Source: Eubacterium sp.
Lineage (GTDB): Bacteria > Bacillota > Clostridia > Lachnospirales > Lachnospiraceae
Reading direction: 5' to 3'
Length of the DNA: 64,000 nt
Assembly (NCBI GenBank): GCA_017477505.1
Contig: JAFUVQ010000044.1
Location: forward strand, 1-64,000
Position numbers and translations under genes: made by a program. How positions within the stretch are numbered: position 1 is the stretch's first letter; each line of letters begins with the position of its first letter. Shown one piece after another: positions 6,748 through 15,204 of the stretch. A model generated the notes under the pieces. The model saw only the letters and a program-made list of their open reading frames with translations, had not been told where the DNA came from and searched no databases.

Positions 6748-9318
6748 ATGGCAGCGTTTGACAGAATTAAAAGTGGTATACCGGAAATGGATACTGCTCT
6801 TGATAGCATTAGACTGGGGGATAATGTTGTTTGGAGGGTATCTGATCTCTCGGAGTTTAAGCTCTTTATGGAGCCATATATTAAGCAGGCAATAGATGAT
6901 AAAAGAAATATCATCTATTTCAGGTTTGCAAGTCATGAACCTTTACTCGAAGAAAATCCACATATTAAACGGATTGATGTGCCTTTATCACATCGATTTG
7001 AGACCTTTACGGTAGATATTCATAATGAGATAGAGAAAGCGGGGAGAGATGCTTTTTATGTTTTTGACTGCCTGTCCGAACTTCAGGCGGCCTGGGCAAC
7101 GGATCTTATGATGGGCAATTTCTTCCGTGTCACTTGTCCATTTCTGTTTATACTGGATACAGTTGCCTTTTTCCCGATAATAAGAGGTAAACATTCAGTT
7201 CAGGCAATTAATAAAATACTTGATACTACACAACTCTTTTTTGATGTCTACTCAGATAAGAAAAATATTTATGTACGGCCTGAAAAGGTATGGAACAGAA
7301 ACTCTGATACTATGTTCCTGCCTCATACATATGAACCTGAAACAGGTGCATTCAGGCCTATTCTGGATGGTGTCAAGTCCAGTAGATTTTATCAGGCTTT
7401 AGGCAAGGCGCAGCGTTCCTCGGAGGAGCAGTATTCTGATTCATGGGACAGATTTTTCAATCGTGCCAAGTCCCTTGGTGAAAATGGCATCGATATCTCC
7501 GAAGAGTGTAGTAGGATGTGTAACATCATGATGACTCGAGATAAAAAAATGAGGGAGATGGTAAAGAAACATTTCACGGCTGAAGATTATTTTACCGTAA
7601 GGGATCACATGATAGGAACCGGTATGATAGGAGGTAAGTCATGCGGAATGCTTCTTGCCAGGGCAATCATCAGGAATAAGGAGCCGGATATAAGTGATGT
7701 ACTTGAACCTCATGATTCTTTTTATGTGGGTTCAGATATGTATTATACATATATTGTAGACAATAATCTGTGGGATATAAGGATAAAGCAGAGAACTGAC
7801 GAAGGCTACTTTGCCTTGGCCAGGGAGTTTGCAGCCAAACTTATGGAAGGCAGATTCTCCGATGCGATGAGAGAGCAGTTTGTCAGAATTATAGAGTACT
7901 ATGGCCAGGATCCTTATATAATCCGTTCCAGCAGTATTCTTGAGGATGGTTTTGGAAATGCATTTGCCGGAAAATATGAATCTGTATTCTGTGCCAATAG
8001 AGGCAGCCTTGATGAAAGGCTGACTGAGTTTGAGCATGCTATAAAAGTTGTATATGCAAGCAGTATGAGTCTTTCGGCACTGGATTACAGGAAGCGGCGT
8101 GGCCTTGCCGGAAGAGATGAGCAGATGGCTCTTTTGATTCAGCGAGTATCCGGTTCCTATTATGGATCGTGTTATATGCCTTGTGCAGCCGGTGTGGGAT
8201 ACTCATATAGCCCGTATAGAATTATGAAGGATACGGATCCTACGGCGGGGATGCTTAGACTTGTTATGGGGCTGGGAACATCTGCTGTAGATAGAACTGA
8301 GGGCTCTTATCCAAGAATAGTTAATCTTGATAAACCTGAAAAATCATCATATTCTTCGTCAGCGGATAAACACAGGTTTTCTCAGGGAAAAGCTGAAGTG
8401 ATCAACATGACAGATCGGCACCTGGAGAAGTTGTCATATGAAAAAATGGAACAGGATATACCAAAGTATCTTGAGAAGATTCTGTTGGAACATGATACTG
8501 AAGCAGAGTCAAGACTTAGAGAGATGGGACAGCGTAGAGAGGTTAAATTCATTTCCTGTAAGGGGCTGGTTGCAAATGCTCCGCTTATGGATCAAATGCG
8601 AAGGATGCTTCAATGTATTCAGGAAGAGTATGAATATCCGGTAGATACGGAATTTACTATCAATATTTCGGAAAATGGAGAATACTCCATAGACCTGTTG
8701 CAGTGCAGACCGCTTCAGGTTCAAAAGGGAAAATCAGGAAGTATAGTTCCTGATGATATCCCGGAAGAAAGAATACTGCTTGAAAGTTTTGGCGCATCCA
8801 TGGGTATTTCTAAGACTTCTACTTTAGATTTAATTGTATATGTTGATCCGATAAAATACTACGAACTGCCCTACAAGGAAAAGGATCTTGTTGCAAAGCT
8901 TATTGGAAAGATTAATTGGCATTATCGGGATATGGATAAGCATATGATGCTGATAGTTCCAGGGAGAGTAGGAACAACTTCTCCGGAACTGGGGGTTCCG
9001 ACTTCATTTGCAGATATAAGTGCTTATGACATCATATGTGAGACTGAAGAATCACGAGCCGGATACAATCCTGAGCTTTCCTATGGCAGTCATATTTTTC
9101 AGGATCTTGTTGAAGCAGAGATTCTGTATACTGCAATTTTCCAGGGGGAGAAAACCAAACATTATTCACCTGAAAAACTGGAGAATTCCAAGGATGTTAT
9201 AGATGAGTTTGATTATTCGAAAGTGCTGGACGGCGTAGTTCATGTATATGATGTTTCGAATCAAAAATGTGAAGTATATAATGATATTGCAGGAGAGCAT
9301 TTGCTCATAACCTGTTAG
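6748..9318 (+). CDS. KaiC-like domain fused to PEP synthase/PPDK N-terminal ATP-grasp domain
   Basis: 856 residues. Residues ~5-230 look like a degenerate KaiC/RecA-type domain (SGIPEMDTALDSIRLGDNVVW, NIIYFRFASHEPLL, FYVFDCLSEL) without a clear P-loop lysine. Residues ~290-690 resemble the nucleotide-binding part of pyruvate phosphate dikinase/PEP synthase: GGKSCGMLLARAI, then YIIRSSSILEDG (Arg393) with GNAFAGKYESVFC, and LLQCRPLQ near the end. The phosphohistidine domain and the PEP-binding barrel of full-length enzymes are not evident, so it is not a standard PPDK. Start 6748 follows GAAGGAGGTT. It sits 24 bp after the RelA/SpoT gene and 28 bp before a PucR regulator gene. The substrate is unknown. 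Confidence 0.75.
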   Translation: MAAFDRIKSGIPEMDTALDSIRLGDNVVWRVSDLSEFKLFMEPYIKQAIDDKRNIIYFRFASHEPLLEENPHIKRIDVPLSHRFETFTVDIHNEIEKAGRDAFYVFDCLSELQAAWATDLMMGNFFRVTCPFLFILDTVAFFPIIRGKHSVQAINKILDTTQLFFDVYSDKKNIYVRPEKVWNRNSDTMFLPHTYEPETGAFRPILDGVKSSRFYQALGKAQRSSEEQYSDSWDRFFNRAKSLGENGIDISEECSRMCNIMMTRDKKMREMVKKHFTAEDYFTVRDHMIGTGMIGGKSCGMLLARAIIRNKEPDISDVLEPHDSFYVGSDMYYTYIVDNNLWDIRIKQRTDEGYFALAREFAAKLMEGRFSDAMREQFVRIIEYYGQDPYIIRSSSILEDGFGNAFAGKYESVFCANRGSLDERLTEFEHAIKVVYASSMSLSALDYRKRRGLAGRDEQMALLIQRVSGSYYGSCYMPCAAGVGYSYSPYRIMKDTDPTAGMLRLVMGLGTSAVDRTEGSYPRIVNLDKPEKSSYSSSADKHRFSQGKAEVINMTDRHLEKLSYEKMEQDIPKYLEKILLEHDTEAESRLREMGQRREVKFISCKGLVANAPLMDQMRRMLQCIQEEYEYPVDTEFTINISENGEYSIDLLQCRPLQVQKGKSGSIVPDDIPEERILLESFGASMGISKTSTLDLIVYVDPIKYYELPYKEKDLVAKLIGKINWHYRDMDKHMMLIVPGRVGTTSPELGVPTSFADISAYDIICETEESRAGYNPELSYGSHIFQDLVEAEILYTAIFQGEKTKHYSPEKLENSKDVIDEFDYSKVLDGVVHVYDVSNQKCEVYNDIAGEHLLITC

Positions 9319-9346
9319 ATTATAAGGAAGATTTAAGGAGTATATT

Positions 9347-10543
9347 GTGGTTACATGCAGGGATGTATTAAATCTTAACATGGATGGTGTTGATCTTGTC
9401 GCAGGTGAAGCCGGACTAAACAGGATGGTGTCTTGGGTTTATCTTGTACAGACAAAACCCTATAAGGATCATATGAACCAGGGGAATTTTGCTCTTATAG
9501 TAGTGGATTATGTCCGTTTTGATTTTACTGAGGTTGAGAGAGACATAGATGAACTGGTGGAACTTGGTATTTCCGGACTTGGACTGTCTGTCATTGATGA
9601 TAAAGAGGAAATACCAAAGAGTATTATTGATAAAGCAAATGAGCTAAAACTCCCTCTTTTTTATGTAAGATGGGAAGGTGCTTCATTTGTAGACATATCT
9701 CAGAGTATAGGCAATCTGATCACAGAAACAGATATTATTAACAAGAGAACCGGGGATTTTCTATATAATCTTCTGTTTGGATATGATGTAAATGATAGAT
9801 ATGTTGAAAAGATATCCGGACAGTTCGGAGTCGATTTCAACAAACCTTACAGAGTGGGTATTATTGCAGTTGATAGAACATATGGGATGAATCTGGAACA
9901 GGATGAACATATATATGAGTACTATGCGAACTGCCTGAATCGGGAAGTGCTTAAGATGGAAGGACACCCGATGTTCATGCGATTTCTCAACAAATTCGTC
10001 CTTCTATTTGAAGCAAGACCTGATAAAGGAATCGAACATGCGTTAGAGAAAATATTAAGGAAACTGGACCATAATCCATCCTTTAAAGGCATAATTGAGA
10101 GTACCTGCATACTTGGTTCTGCTTATACTGATCCAAGAAAATATGGTCAGAGCTACCAGGAAGCCAAAAGTCTTATTCCTAAAAAAGATCAACTGCCTAA
10201 CCCATCTCATAAGAAAGTTTTAAGTGTAAGTACTATGGGGATATATAAATATATGTTTCATGGTGACAATCAGAGAGAAATACTGGATTATTGTAACGGG
10301 AAGCTTGATAAACTGGAAAAATATGATAATGCAAATGGAGCTTTTCTTGAAGAGACTCTGCTTTCTTATTATATGAATGGTTTCAATACAGTAAGGACTG
10401 CTGAAGCTTTATTTATACACAGGAATACACTTCTAAACAGGCTGGATAAGATTGAAGAATTATTGGAAACAGAACTAAATGATTATATGGAATACCTTGA
10501 TCTGGTTAATTGTATACTTGTTAAAAGATTTATGTTTATATAA
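9347..10543 (+). CDS. PucR-family transcriptional regulator
   Basis: 398 residues. The N-terminal PucR domain (~1-120) begins VTCRDVLNL and includes ALIVVDYVRFDF and KLPLFYVRWEG. The middle is a GGDEF-like region typical of CdaR/PucR regulators. The C terminus is the PucR helix-turn-helix: LLSYYMNGFNTVRTAEALFIHRNTLLNRLDKIEELL. PucR proteins usually activate catabolic genes in response to purines, amines, proline or GABA. It starts at a GTG (9347) five bases after AAGGAG. It lies just upstream of, and in the same direction as, an ABC-transporter/aminotransferase operon. The paired TGTGCAWATTGTA repeats directly after its stop are its likely binding sites. Confidence 0.87.
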   Translation: MVTCRDVLNLNMDGVDLVAGEAGLNRMVSWVYLVQTKPYKDHMNQGNFALIVVDYVRFDFTEVERDIDELVELGISGLGLSVIDDKEEIPKSIIDKANELKLPLFYVRWEGASFVDISQSIGNLITETDIINKRTGDFLYNLLFGYDVNDRYVEKISGQFGVDFNKPYRVGIIAVDRTYGMNLEQDEHIYEYYANCLNREVLKMEGHPMFMRFLNKFVLLFEARPDKGIEHALEKILRKLDHNPSFKGIIESTCILGSAYTDPRKYGQSYQEAKSLIPKKDQLPNPSHKKVLSVSTMGIYKYMFHGDNQREILDYCNGKLDKLEKYDNANGAFLEETLLSYYMNGFNTVRTAEALFIHRNTLLNRLDKIEELLETELNDYMEYLDLVNCILVKRFMFI

Positions 10544-10548
10544 GGTAC

Positions 10549-10583
10549 TGTGCAAATTGTATAACAAGAATGTGCATATTGTA
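10549..10583. promoter_or_regulatory. Paired direct repeats, candidate PucR operator
   Basis: TGTGCAAATTGTA (10549-10561) and TGTGCATATTGTA (10571-10583) differ at one base and are 22 bp apart start to start, about two helical turns. They lie immediately upstream of a good -35/-10 pair, where an activator would bind. Binding by the adjacent PucR-type regulator is inference. Confidence 0.6.
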
Positions 10584-10585
10584 CG

Positions 10586-10614
10586 TTGTAAAATCATGCC
10601 GATGTGATTAAAAT
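10586..10614 (+). promoter_or_regulatory. Sigma-A type promoter of the transporter/aminotransferase operon
   Basis: TTGTAA (10586-10591) and TAAAAT (10609-10614) are separated by exactly 17 bp. The predicted start near 10621 places the following 10622-10670 hairpin at the very 5' end of the mRNA. Confidence 0.6.
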
Positions 10615-10621
10615 GCAGACT

Positions 10622-10670
10622 ATGCAAAGGCGCTGGTGAAACAAAAAGTTTCAACCGGCGCCTTTTGCAT
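10622..10670 (+). terminator. Long stem-loop between pucR and the transporter operon (terminator or 5' leader hairpin)
   Basis: ATGCAAAGGCGCTGGTGAAAC pairs, with one bulge or mismatch, with GTTTCAACCGGCGCCTTTTGCAT around AAAAA. The stem includes a CGCC-TTTT terminator-like edge, so it may end the pucR transcript. Because it lies downstream of the predicted promoter it may also be a stabilising or attenuating leader hairpin. Confidence 0.6.
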
Positions 10671-10714
10671 TAACAATAAGCCATCTACAGGATGGAGTAA
10701 GGGAGGAAATAATT

Positions 10715-11638
10715 ATGAAGAAAAGGAATTTGATAGTTTTATCACTGGTAACAGCTATGACATTAACAATGTTCAGTGGATGCGGTTCGGCAGAGACTGC
10801 AGAAGGTAAGGTTACAGAATCAAAGGTGACTGAGGCAACTGATGAAGGCACTGATACAGGTGCTGAGGGAGGAATCTTACGAGTTGGTATGGAATGTGCA
10901 TATCCTCCATTTAACTGGACACAGGACGAAGCAACTACCCCGGATGGAAGCAAGGCAGTTAAGATTTACGGCTCGGATTATTACACATATGGTTATGATG
11001 TGGCAGTGGCACAGAAACTGGCAGATGAGCTGGGAATGGAACTTGAGATTCATAAGGTAGAGTGGTCATCAATTGGTATTTCAATGGATGCCGGTGATTA
11101 TGACTGTATCATTGCCGGTATGGGACGTACAGCAGAAAGAGAAATGTCTTATTCATTTACCGAACCCTATTATTATAGAGATAATTGTATCGTGGTTAAG
11201 AAAGATGGACCTTATGCAGATGTAAAGGGCCTCTCAGAACTGAATGGAACCGGATGCAAGCTTACAACACAGCTTGGTACAGGATGGATTCCACTTCTTG
11301 ATCAGATTGAAGGTGCAGAAACAGGTAACAACTATGAGACAACTTCTGAATGCTTTATGGCAGTTTCTAACGGAGTTGCAGATGTATGTATCATCGATCT
11401 TCCAACTGCAAAGTCAGCACTACTTACAAATGATGACTTGATTATAATCACATTTGATGAGAATGATACATTTACGGGTGATGAAGAGATGGTAAATGTA
11501 TGCATCGCTACTAAGAAGGATGATACAGAACTCAGAGATAAACTGCAGGGCGCTATGGATGCAATCGGCTGGAATGATAAGGCAGCTATGGATGAACTCA
11601 TGAGCACAGTTATCGAACAGCAGCCGGCAGCAAAATAA
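10715..11638 (+). CDS. Amino-acid ABC transporter substrate-binding lipoprotein
   Basis: 307 residues. The signal peptide MKKRNLIVLSLVTAMTLTMF is followed by lipobox FSGC with the lipid-anchored Cys at about 23, then a Thr/Glu/Gly-rich linker. The mature domain is a family-3 periplasmic-binding-type fold (LRVGMECAYPPFNW, YGYDVAVAQKLADELG, DYDCIIAGMGRTAEREMSYSF), normally specific for polar amino acids or related compounds. It is the first gene of an operon with permease, ATPase, cytidylate-kinase-like protein, class III aminotransferase and iron alcohol dehydrogenase. The ligand is therefore probably an amino acid or amine that is catabolised by the last two enzymes. GGGAGG lies upstream of the ATG. 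Expression is probably driven by the promoter at 10586 and by PucR. Confidence 0.92.
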   Translation: MKKRNLIVLSLVTAMTLTMFSGCGSAETAEGKVTESKVTEATDEGTDTGAEGGILRVGMECAYPPFNWTQDEATTPDGSKAVKIYGSDYYTYGYDVAVAQKLADELGMELEIHKVEWSSIGISMDAGDYDCIIAGMGRTAEREMSYSFTEPYYYRDNCIVVKKDGPYADVKGLSELNGTGCKLTTQLGTGWIPLLDQIEGAETGNNYETTSECFMAVSNGVADVCIIDLPTAKSALLTNDDLIIITFDENDTFTGDEEMVNVCIATKKDDTELRDKLQGAMDAIGWNDKAAMDELMSTVIEQQPAAK

Positions 11639-11684
11639 GAGTTCCTGAATTGTAGATTATTTATAGAAAAGGCTGGGATGGGAA

Positions 11685-12455
11685 ATGGGATACGGATTTT
11701 TGTCAATTACAGATCCGACTAATTCATTTGAATGGATGATATTCCTGACTAAAAAGTATTTTGGCATGTTTCTGGAAGGTACCTGGCTTACCTTATATAT
11801 TGCAGTGACAGGTACTCTTCTGGGATTCGTGCTTGGATACATTATAGGAATCATTCAGGATTTAAAAATTAATAAGGGTGATCTGTTTGTAAAGAAAATA
11901 ATCATAAGAATAATTAAACTGATTTCAACTGTATATGTGGAAATCTTTCGTGATACACCGATGATCGTTCAGGCTATGATCATTTATTACGGAATCAGAC
12001 AGACGGGTATTAATCTTACACCGGTTATTGCAGGTATCCTGGTAACAGTACTGAATACCGGAGCATACATGGCAGAAACAGTAAGAGGTGGTATTGGTTC
12101 CATAGATTTAGGCCAGCGGGAAGGCGCCTGGGCTATGGGCATGTCACCGATGAAGACTATGTTCTATATCGTCCTTCCACAGGCCTTTCAGAATATTATT
12201 CCTGAGATGGCAAATACATTTCTTACTAACCTTAAGATGACATCGGTGCTAAATGTTATTGCAGTTCAGGAGCTGTTTATGGCAGCCAAGACTGTAGGTG
12301 GTAATTATTATAAATACTTTGAGAGTTATCTTGTAATCGCAGTGATTTACTTTGTTCTTTGCTTTGTATTTAATAAGATTTTTGGTCTGATTGAGAAGAA
12401 GATGAAGGGAAAAGATGATTATGCTCTCGCTGTCGAGTATCTGGACAATGAGTAA
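11685..12455 (+). CDS. Amino-acid ABC transporter permease (HisM/GlnP type)
   Basis: 256 residues with about five to six transmembrane helices. The N terminus is cytoplasmic-like, followed by [17 protein letters not shown]. The permease/ATPase coupling loop is present ([22 protein letters not shown]), with the EAA-type Gly and the conserved LPQAF. Family-3 permeases form homo- or heterodimers with the ATPase encoded just downstream and take up polar amino acids. There is one permease gene in this unit, so a homodimer is likely. It lies 46 bp after the lipoprotein gene and 11 bp before the ATPase gene. Confidence 0.92.
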   Translation: MGYGFLSITDPTNSFEWMIFLTKKYFGMFLEGTWLTLYIAVTGTLLGFVLGYIIGIIQDLKINKGDLFVKKIIIRIIKLISTVYVEIFRDTPMIVQAMIIYYGIRQTGINLTPVIAGILVTVLNTGAYMAETVRGGIGSIDLGQREGAWAMGMSPMKTMFYIVLPQAFQNIIPEMANTFLTNLKMTSVLNVIAVQELFMAAKTVGGNYYKYFESYLVIAVIYFVLCFVFNKIFGLIEKKMKGKDDYALAVEYLDNE

Positions 12456-12466
12456 GGAGGCGCACT

Positions 12467-13207
12467 ATGGGAGATACGGTTATATCTATACGTGATCTTA
12501 GTAAATCATTTGGTGATCACGAGGTGCTTCGAAAGATAGATATTGAGGTTAGTGCCGGAGAGATAATATGCATAGTTGGGTCATCCGGTTCAGGAAAATC
12601 AACACTTCTCAGGTGTATTAACAAACTTGAACGTCAAACTACGGGAAAGGTAATGTACCATGGCAAAGAAGTTAGAGATGTGCAGCGTGAAATAAATGAT
12701 TACCGTGCAAAGGTAGGCATGGTTTTCCAGTCATTTAATCTGTTCAACAATATGACGGTTTTACAGAACTGTATGATATGTACAAGAAAGGTTCTTCATA
12801 TATCAAAATCAGAAGCCTTTGACAGAGCAATTACTCATTTGAAGCAGGTCGGTATGGCGCCATATATTAATGCAAAACCTTCGCAGCTTTCCGGTGGACA
12901 GAAGCAGAGGGTTGCTATCGCCAGGTCACTATGCATGAATCCTGAGGTTCTGCTATTTGATGAACCCACATCTGCACTGGATCCAGAAATGGTAGGAGAA
13001 GTGTTAAATGTAATGAAACAGCTGGCAACTACAGGGCTTACTATGATAATCGTTACACATGAGATGGCATTTGCAAGAGATGTCTCAACCAGAACAATCT
13101 TCATGGATAGAGGATATGTTGCTGAGGATGCACCACCTTCAGAACTGTTCAGTAATCCGAAAAATCCAAGAACAAGAGAATTCTTAAGCAGATATCTTGC
13201 AGGGTAA
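12467..13207 (+). CDS. Amino-acid ABC transporter ATP-binding protein
   Basis: 246 residues with a full set of ABC motifs: Walker [10 protein letters not shown] (~38-46), Q-loop MVFQSFNLF, signature LSGGQKQR, Walker [14 protein letters not shown] and the switch His in IIVTHEM. The sequence is of the GlnQ/HisP class that powers polar amino-acid uptake. It follows the permease by 11 bp and is preceded by AAGGAGG. The next gene starts shortly after the stop, in an apparent single operon with the catabolic enzymes. Confidence 0.93.
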   Translation: MGDTVISIRDLSKSFGDHEVLRKIDIEVSAGEIICIVGSSGSGKSTLLRCINKLERQTTGKVMYHGKEVRDVQREINDYRAKVGMVFQSFNLFNNMTVLQNCMICTRKVLHISKSEAFDRAITHLKQVGMAPYINAKPSQLSGGQKQRVAIARSLCMNPEVLLFDEPTSALDPEMVGEVLNVMKQLATTGLTMIIVTHEMAFARDVSTRTIFMDRGYVAEDAPPSELFSNPKNPRTREFLSRYLAG

Positions 13208-13233
13208 ATGCGAAGCATATGGAGGCGGATAGG

Positions 13234-13890
13234 ATGAAAAGATTTGTTGTAACATTTGCCAGAGGGTTTGGTTCGGGCGGAAAAGAGATAGCGTCGATTC
13301 TGGCAAAGGATTTAGGGATACATTGCTACGAAAACCGGATACTTACACTTGCAAGCCAGATGAGTGGATTGGATGAAAAGTTATTTCAGGAAGTAAATGA
13401 GAAAGTAAGGACCAATGGTGGGTTTGCTAATCTTATGAAGGGACTTCCAAGGACTAGAAATTTTCTGGCAAGAAATGAAAAGTTTGTATCTGATGATAAA
13501 CTTTTTGAATATCAGAGTGATATTATTCGTAATCTGGCAGAACAGGAATCCTGCGTGATAGTTGGAAAATGCGCAGATTATGTTCTGAGAGATAAACACA
13601 ATGTTGTCAGTATATATATAGAAGCGCCAAGAACATTTTGCGTCCAAAGAATTATGGAAAATCTTGGCGTTACGGAAGAGGTTGCACATGCAACTATTAA
13701 GAAAACAGATAAGTATAGAGCGGATTACTATGCTTATTATACACACGGCAATTACTGGACCAATCCGGTTAACTACGATATGACACTTAACAGTGAAAAG
13801 GTTGGAATCAGTGACTGCGTGAAACTGATAGAAGAGTATCTGCTGATCAAAGGATTTATAAGTGAAGAAGATATTGTTATCAGTGAATGA
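13234..13890 (+). CDS. Cytidylate-kinase-like family protein
   Basis: 218 residues. The N terminus (RFVVTFARGFGSGGKEIASILAKDLG) has the glycine-rich loop of the cytidylate kinase-like family PF13189, a P-loop kinase fold. It also contains the nucleotide-binding segment CVIVGKCADYVLRD and a C-terminal HGNYW-containing region. These proteins are not the housekeeping Cmk; their substrates are mostly unknown. Start 13234 is preferred over the ATG at 13219 because GGAGG ends eight bases upstream. Its position between an amino-acid ABC transporter and an aminotransferase is unusual and suggests a metabolic or regulatory role in that pathway. Confidence 0.78.
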   Translation: MKRFVVTFARGFGSGGKEIASILAKDLGIHCYENRILTLASQMSGLDEKLFQEVNEKVRTNGGFANLMKGLPRTRNFLARNEKFVSDDKLFEYQSDIIRNLAEQESCVIVGKCADYVLRDKHNVVSIYIEAPRTFCVQRIMENLGVTEEVAHATIKKTDKYRADYYAYYTHGNYWTNPVNYDMTLNSEKVGISDCVKLIEEYLLIKGFISEEDIVISE

Positions 13891-13925
13891 TGTTTGATTA
13901 TATGGAAGAAAGAAGGATGATGAAA

Positions 13926-15140
13926 ATGAAGTTATCAGATACAGGCCTTACAGCACAGGATATTAAAGATAAAGTAAATAAATATATGATTGAAACATAT
14001 GAGAGATTTGATTTTCTTGCAGAGACAGCAAAGGATCAGTATATCTATGATGAAAAGGGTGAGAAATATCTGGATTTTTATGCCGGAATCGCAGTTAATT
14101 CTGCCGGAAGTTGTAATGAAAAGGTTGTTGCAGCGGTTGTTGAACAGACCAGGGAATTGATGCACACATTTAACTATCCATATACTATTCCACAGGCCCT
14201 GCTTGCAGAGAAGGTTTGTACAACGATTGGAATGGATAAGATATTCTTCCAGAATTCTGGTACAGAAGCAAATGAAGCTATGATAAAGATGGCCAGGAAA
14301 TATGGTATAGAGAAATATGGTCCGAACAGATACCATATCGTAACTGCTAAGATGGGATTTCACGGAAGAACTTTTGGAGCAATGTCAGCTACAGGTCAGC
14401 CCGGAAATGGATGCCAGGTTGGATTTGGTCCTATGACCTACGGTTTTTCCTATGCACCTTATAATGACCTTCAGGCCTTTAAAGATGCGTGTACTGAGAA
14501 TACTATAGCTATAATGATTGAACCTGTTCAGGGTGAAGGTGGTGTTCATCCCGCAACCTATGAGTTTATGACCGGACTCAGAAAGTTCTGCGATGAAAAT
14601 GATATGCTGCTTCTTATTGATGAGGTTCAGACCGGATGGTGTAGAACCGGAAATATAATGAGTTACATGAATTACGGTATTAAACCTGACATAGTTTCAA
14701 TGGCGAAGGCATTAGGTGGAGGTATGCCTATAGGTGCTATCTGTGCTAACGAGGAGGTTGCAAAGGCATTTTCAGCCGGATCGCATGGAACGACATTCGG
14801 AGGGCATCCTGTAAGCTGTGCAGCAGCGCTCGCTCAGGTAAATGAACTTCTTGACAGAGATCTTGCAGGAAATGCAAAAAAGATGGGAGGATACTTTGCT
14901 GAACGATTGAAGGCTCTTCCACACGTAAAAGAGGTAAGAGGTCAGGGACTTCTGGTAGGCGTGGAATTTGATGAGGATATAAACAGCGTAGATGTAAAAC
15001 ATGAGTGCCTGCATAGACATTTACTGCTGACAGCTATTGGTGACCATGTTATACGTATGGTTCCGCCACTCATCATTGATGAGAAGGACTGTGATGATGC
15101 AGTAGAAATCATAAAAGCATCAATTGAAGCTTTGGTTTAG
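13926..15140 (+). CDS. Class III PLP-dependent aminotransferase (acetylornithine/GABA aminotransferase type)
   Basis: About 404 residues from this start. Fold-type I features are clear: FFQNSGTEANEAMIKMAR (cofactor phosphate region), GFHGRTFGAMSATG, IEPVQGEGGV, LLIDEVQTGWCRTG with the PLP-pyridine Asp, and SMAKALGGGMPIGA with the Schiff-base Lys at about 261. It resembles ArgD more than taurine transaminases. It transfers the terminal amino group of an omega-amino acid or ornithine-like substrate, giving an aldehyde that the next enzyme could reduce. Several in-frame ATGs occur (13887, 13890, 13902, 13917, 13920, 13926); 13926 has AGAAGG at the right distance, while 13887 overlaps the stop of the preceding gene. 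Confidence 0.87.
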   Translation: MKLSDTGLTAQDIKDKVNKYMIETYERFDFLAETAKDQYIYDEKGEKYLDFYAGIAVNSAGSCNEKVVAAVVEQTRELMHTFNYPYTIPQALLAEKVCTTIGMDKIFFQNSGTEANEAMIKMARKYGIEKYGPNRYHIVTAKMGFHGRTFGAMSATGQPGNGCQVGFGPMTYGFSYAPYNDLQAFKDACTENTIAIMIEPVQGEGGVHPATYEFMTGLRKFCDENDMLLLIDEVQTGWCRTGNIMSYMNYGIKPDIVSMAKALGGGMPIGAICANEEVAKAFSAGSHGTTFGGHPVSCAAALAQVNELLDRDLAGNAKKMGGYFAERLKALPHVKEVRGQGLLVGVEFDEDINSVDVKHECLHRHLLLTAIGDHVIRMVPPLIIDEKDCDDAVEIIKASIEALV

Positions 15141-15204
15141 TTGTGTAGATTCCTGGTATGAGGATTGAATCGGGGAATCCCGAGAATAGGAGAAATATTT
15201 GTTG

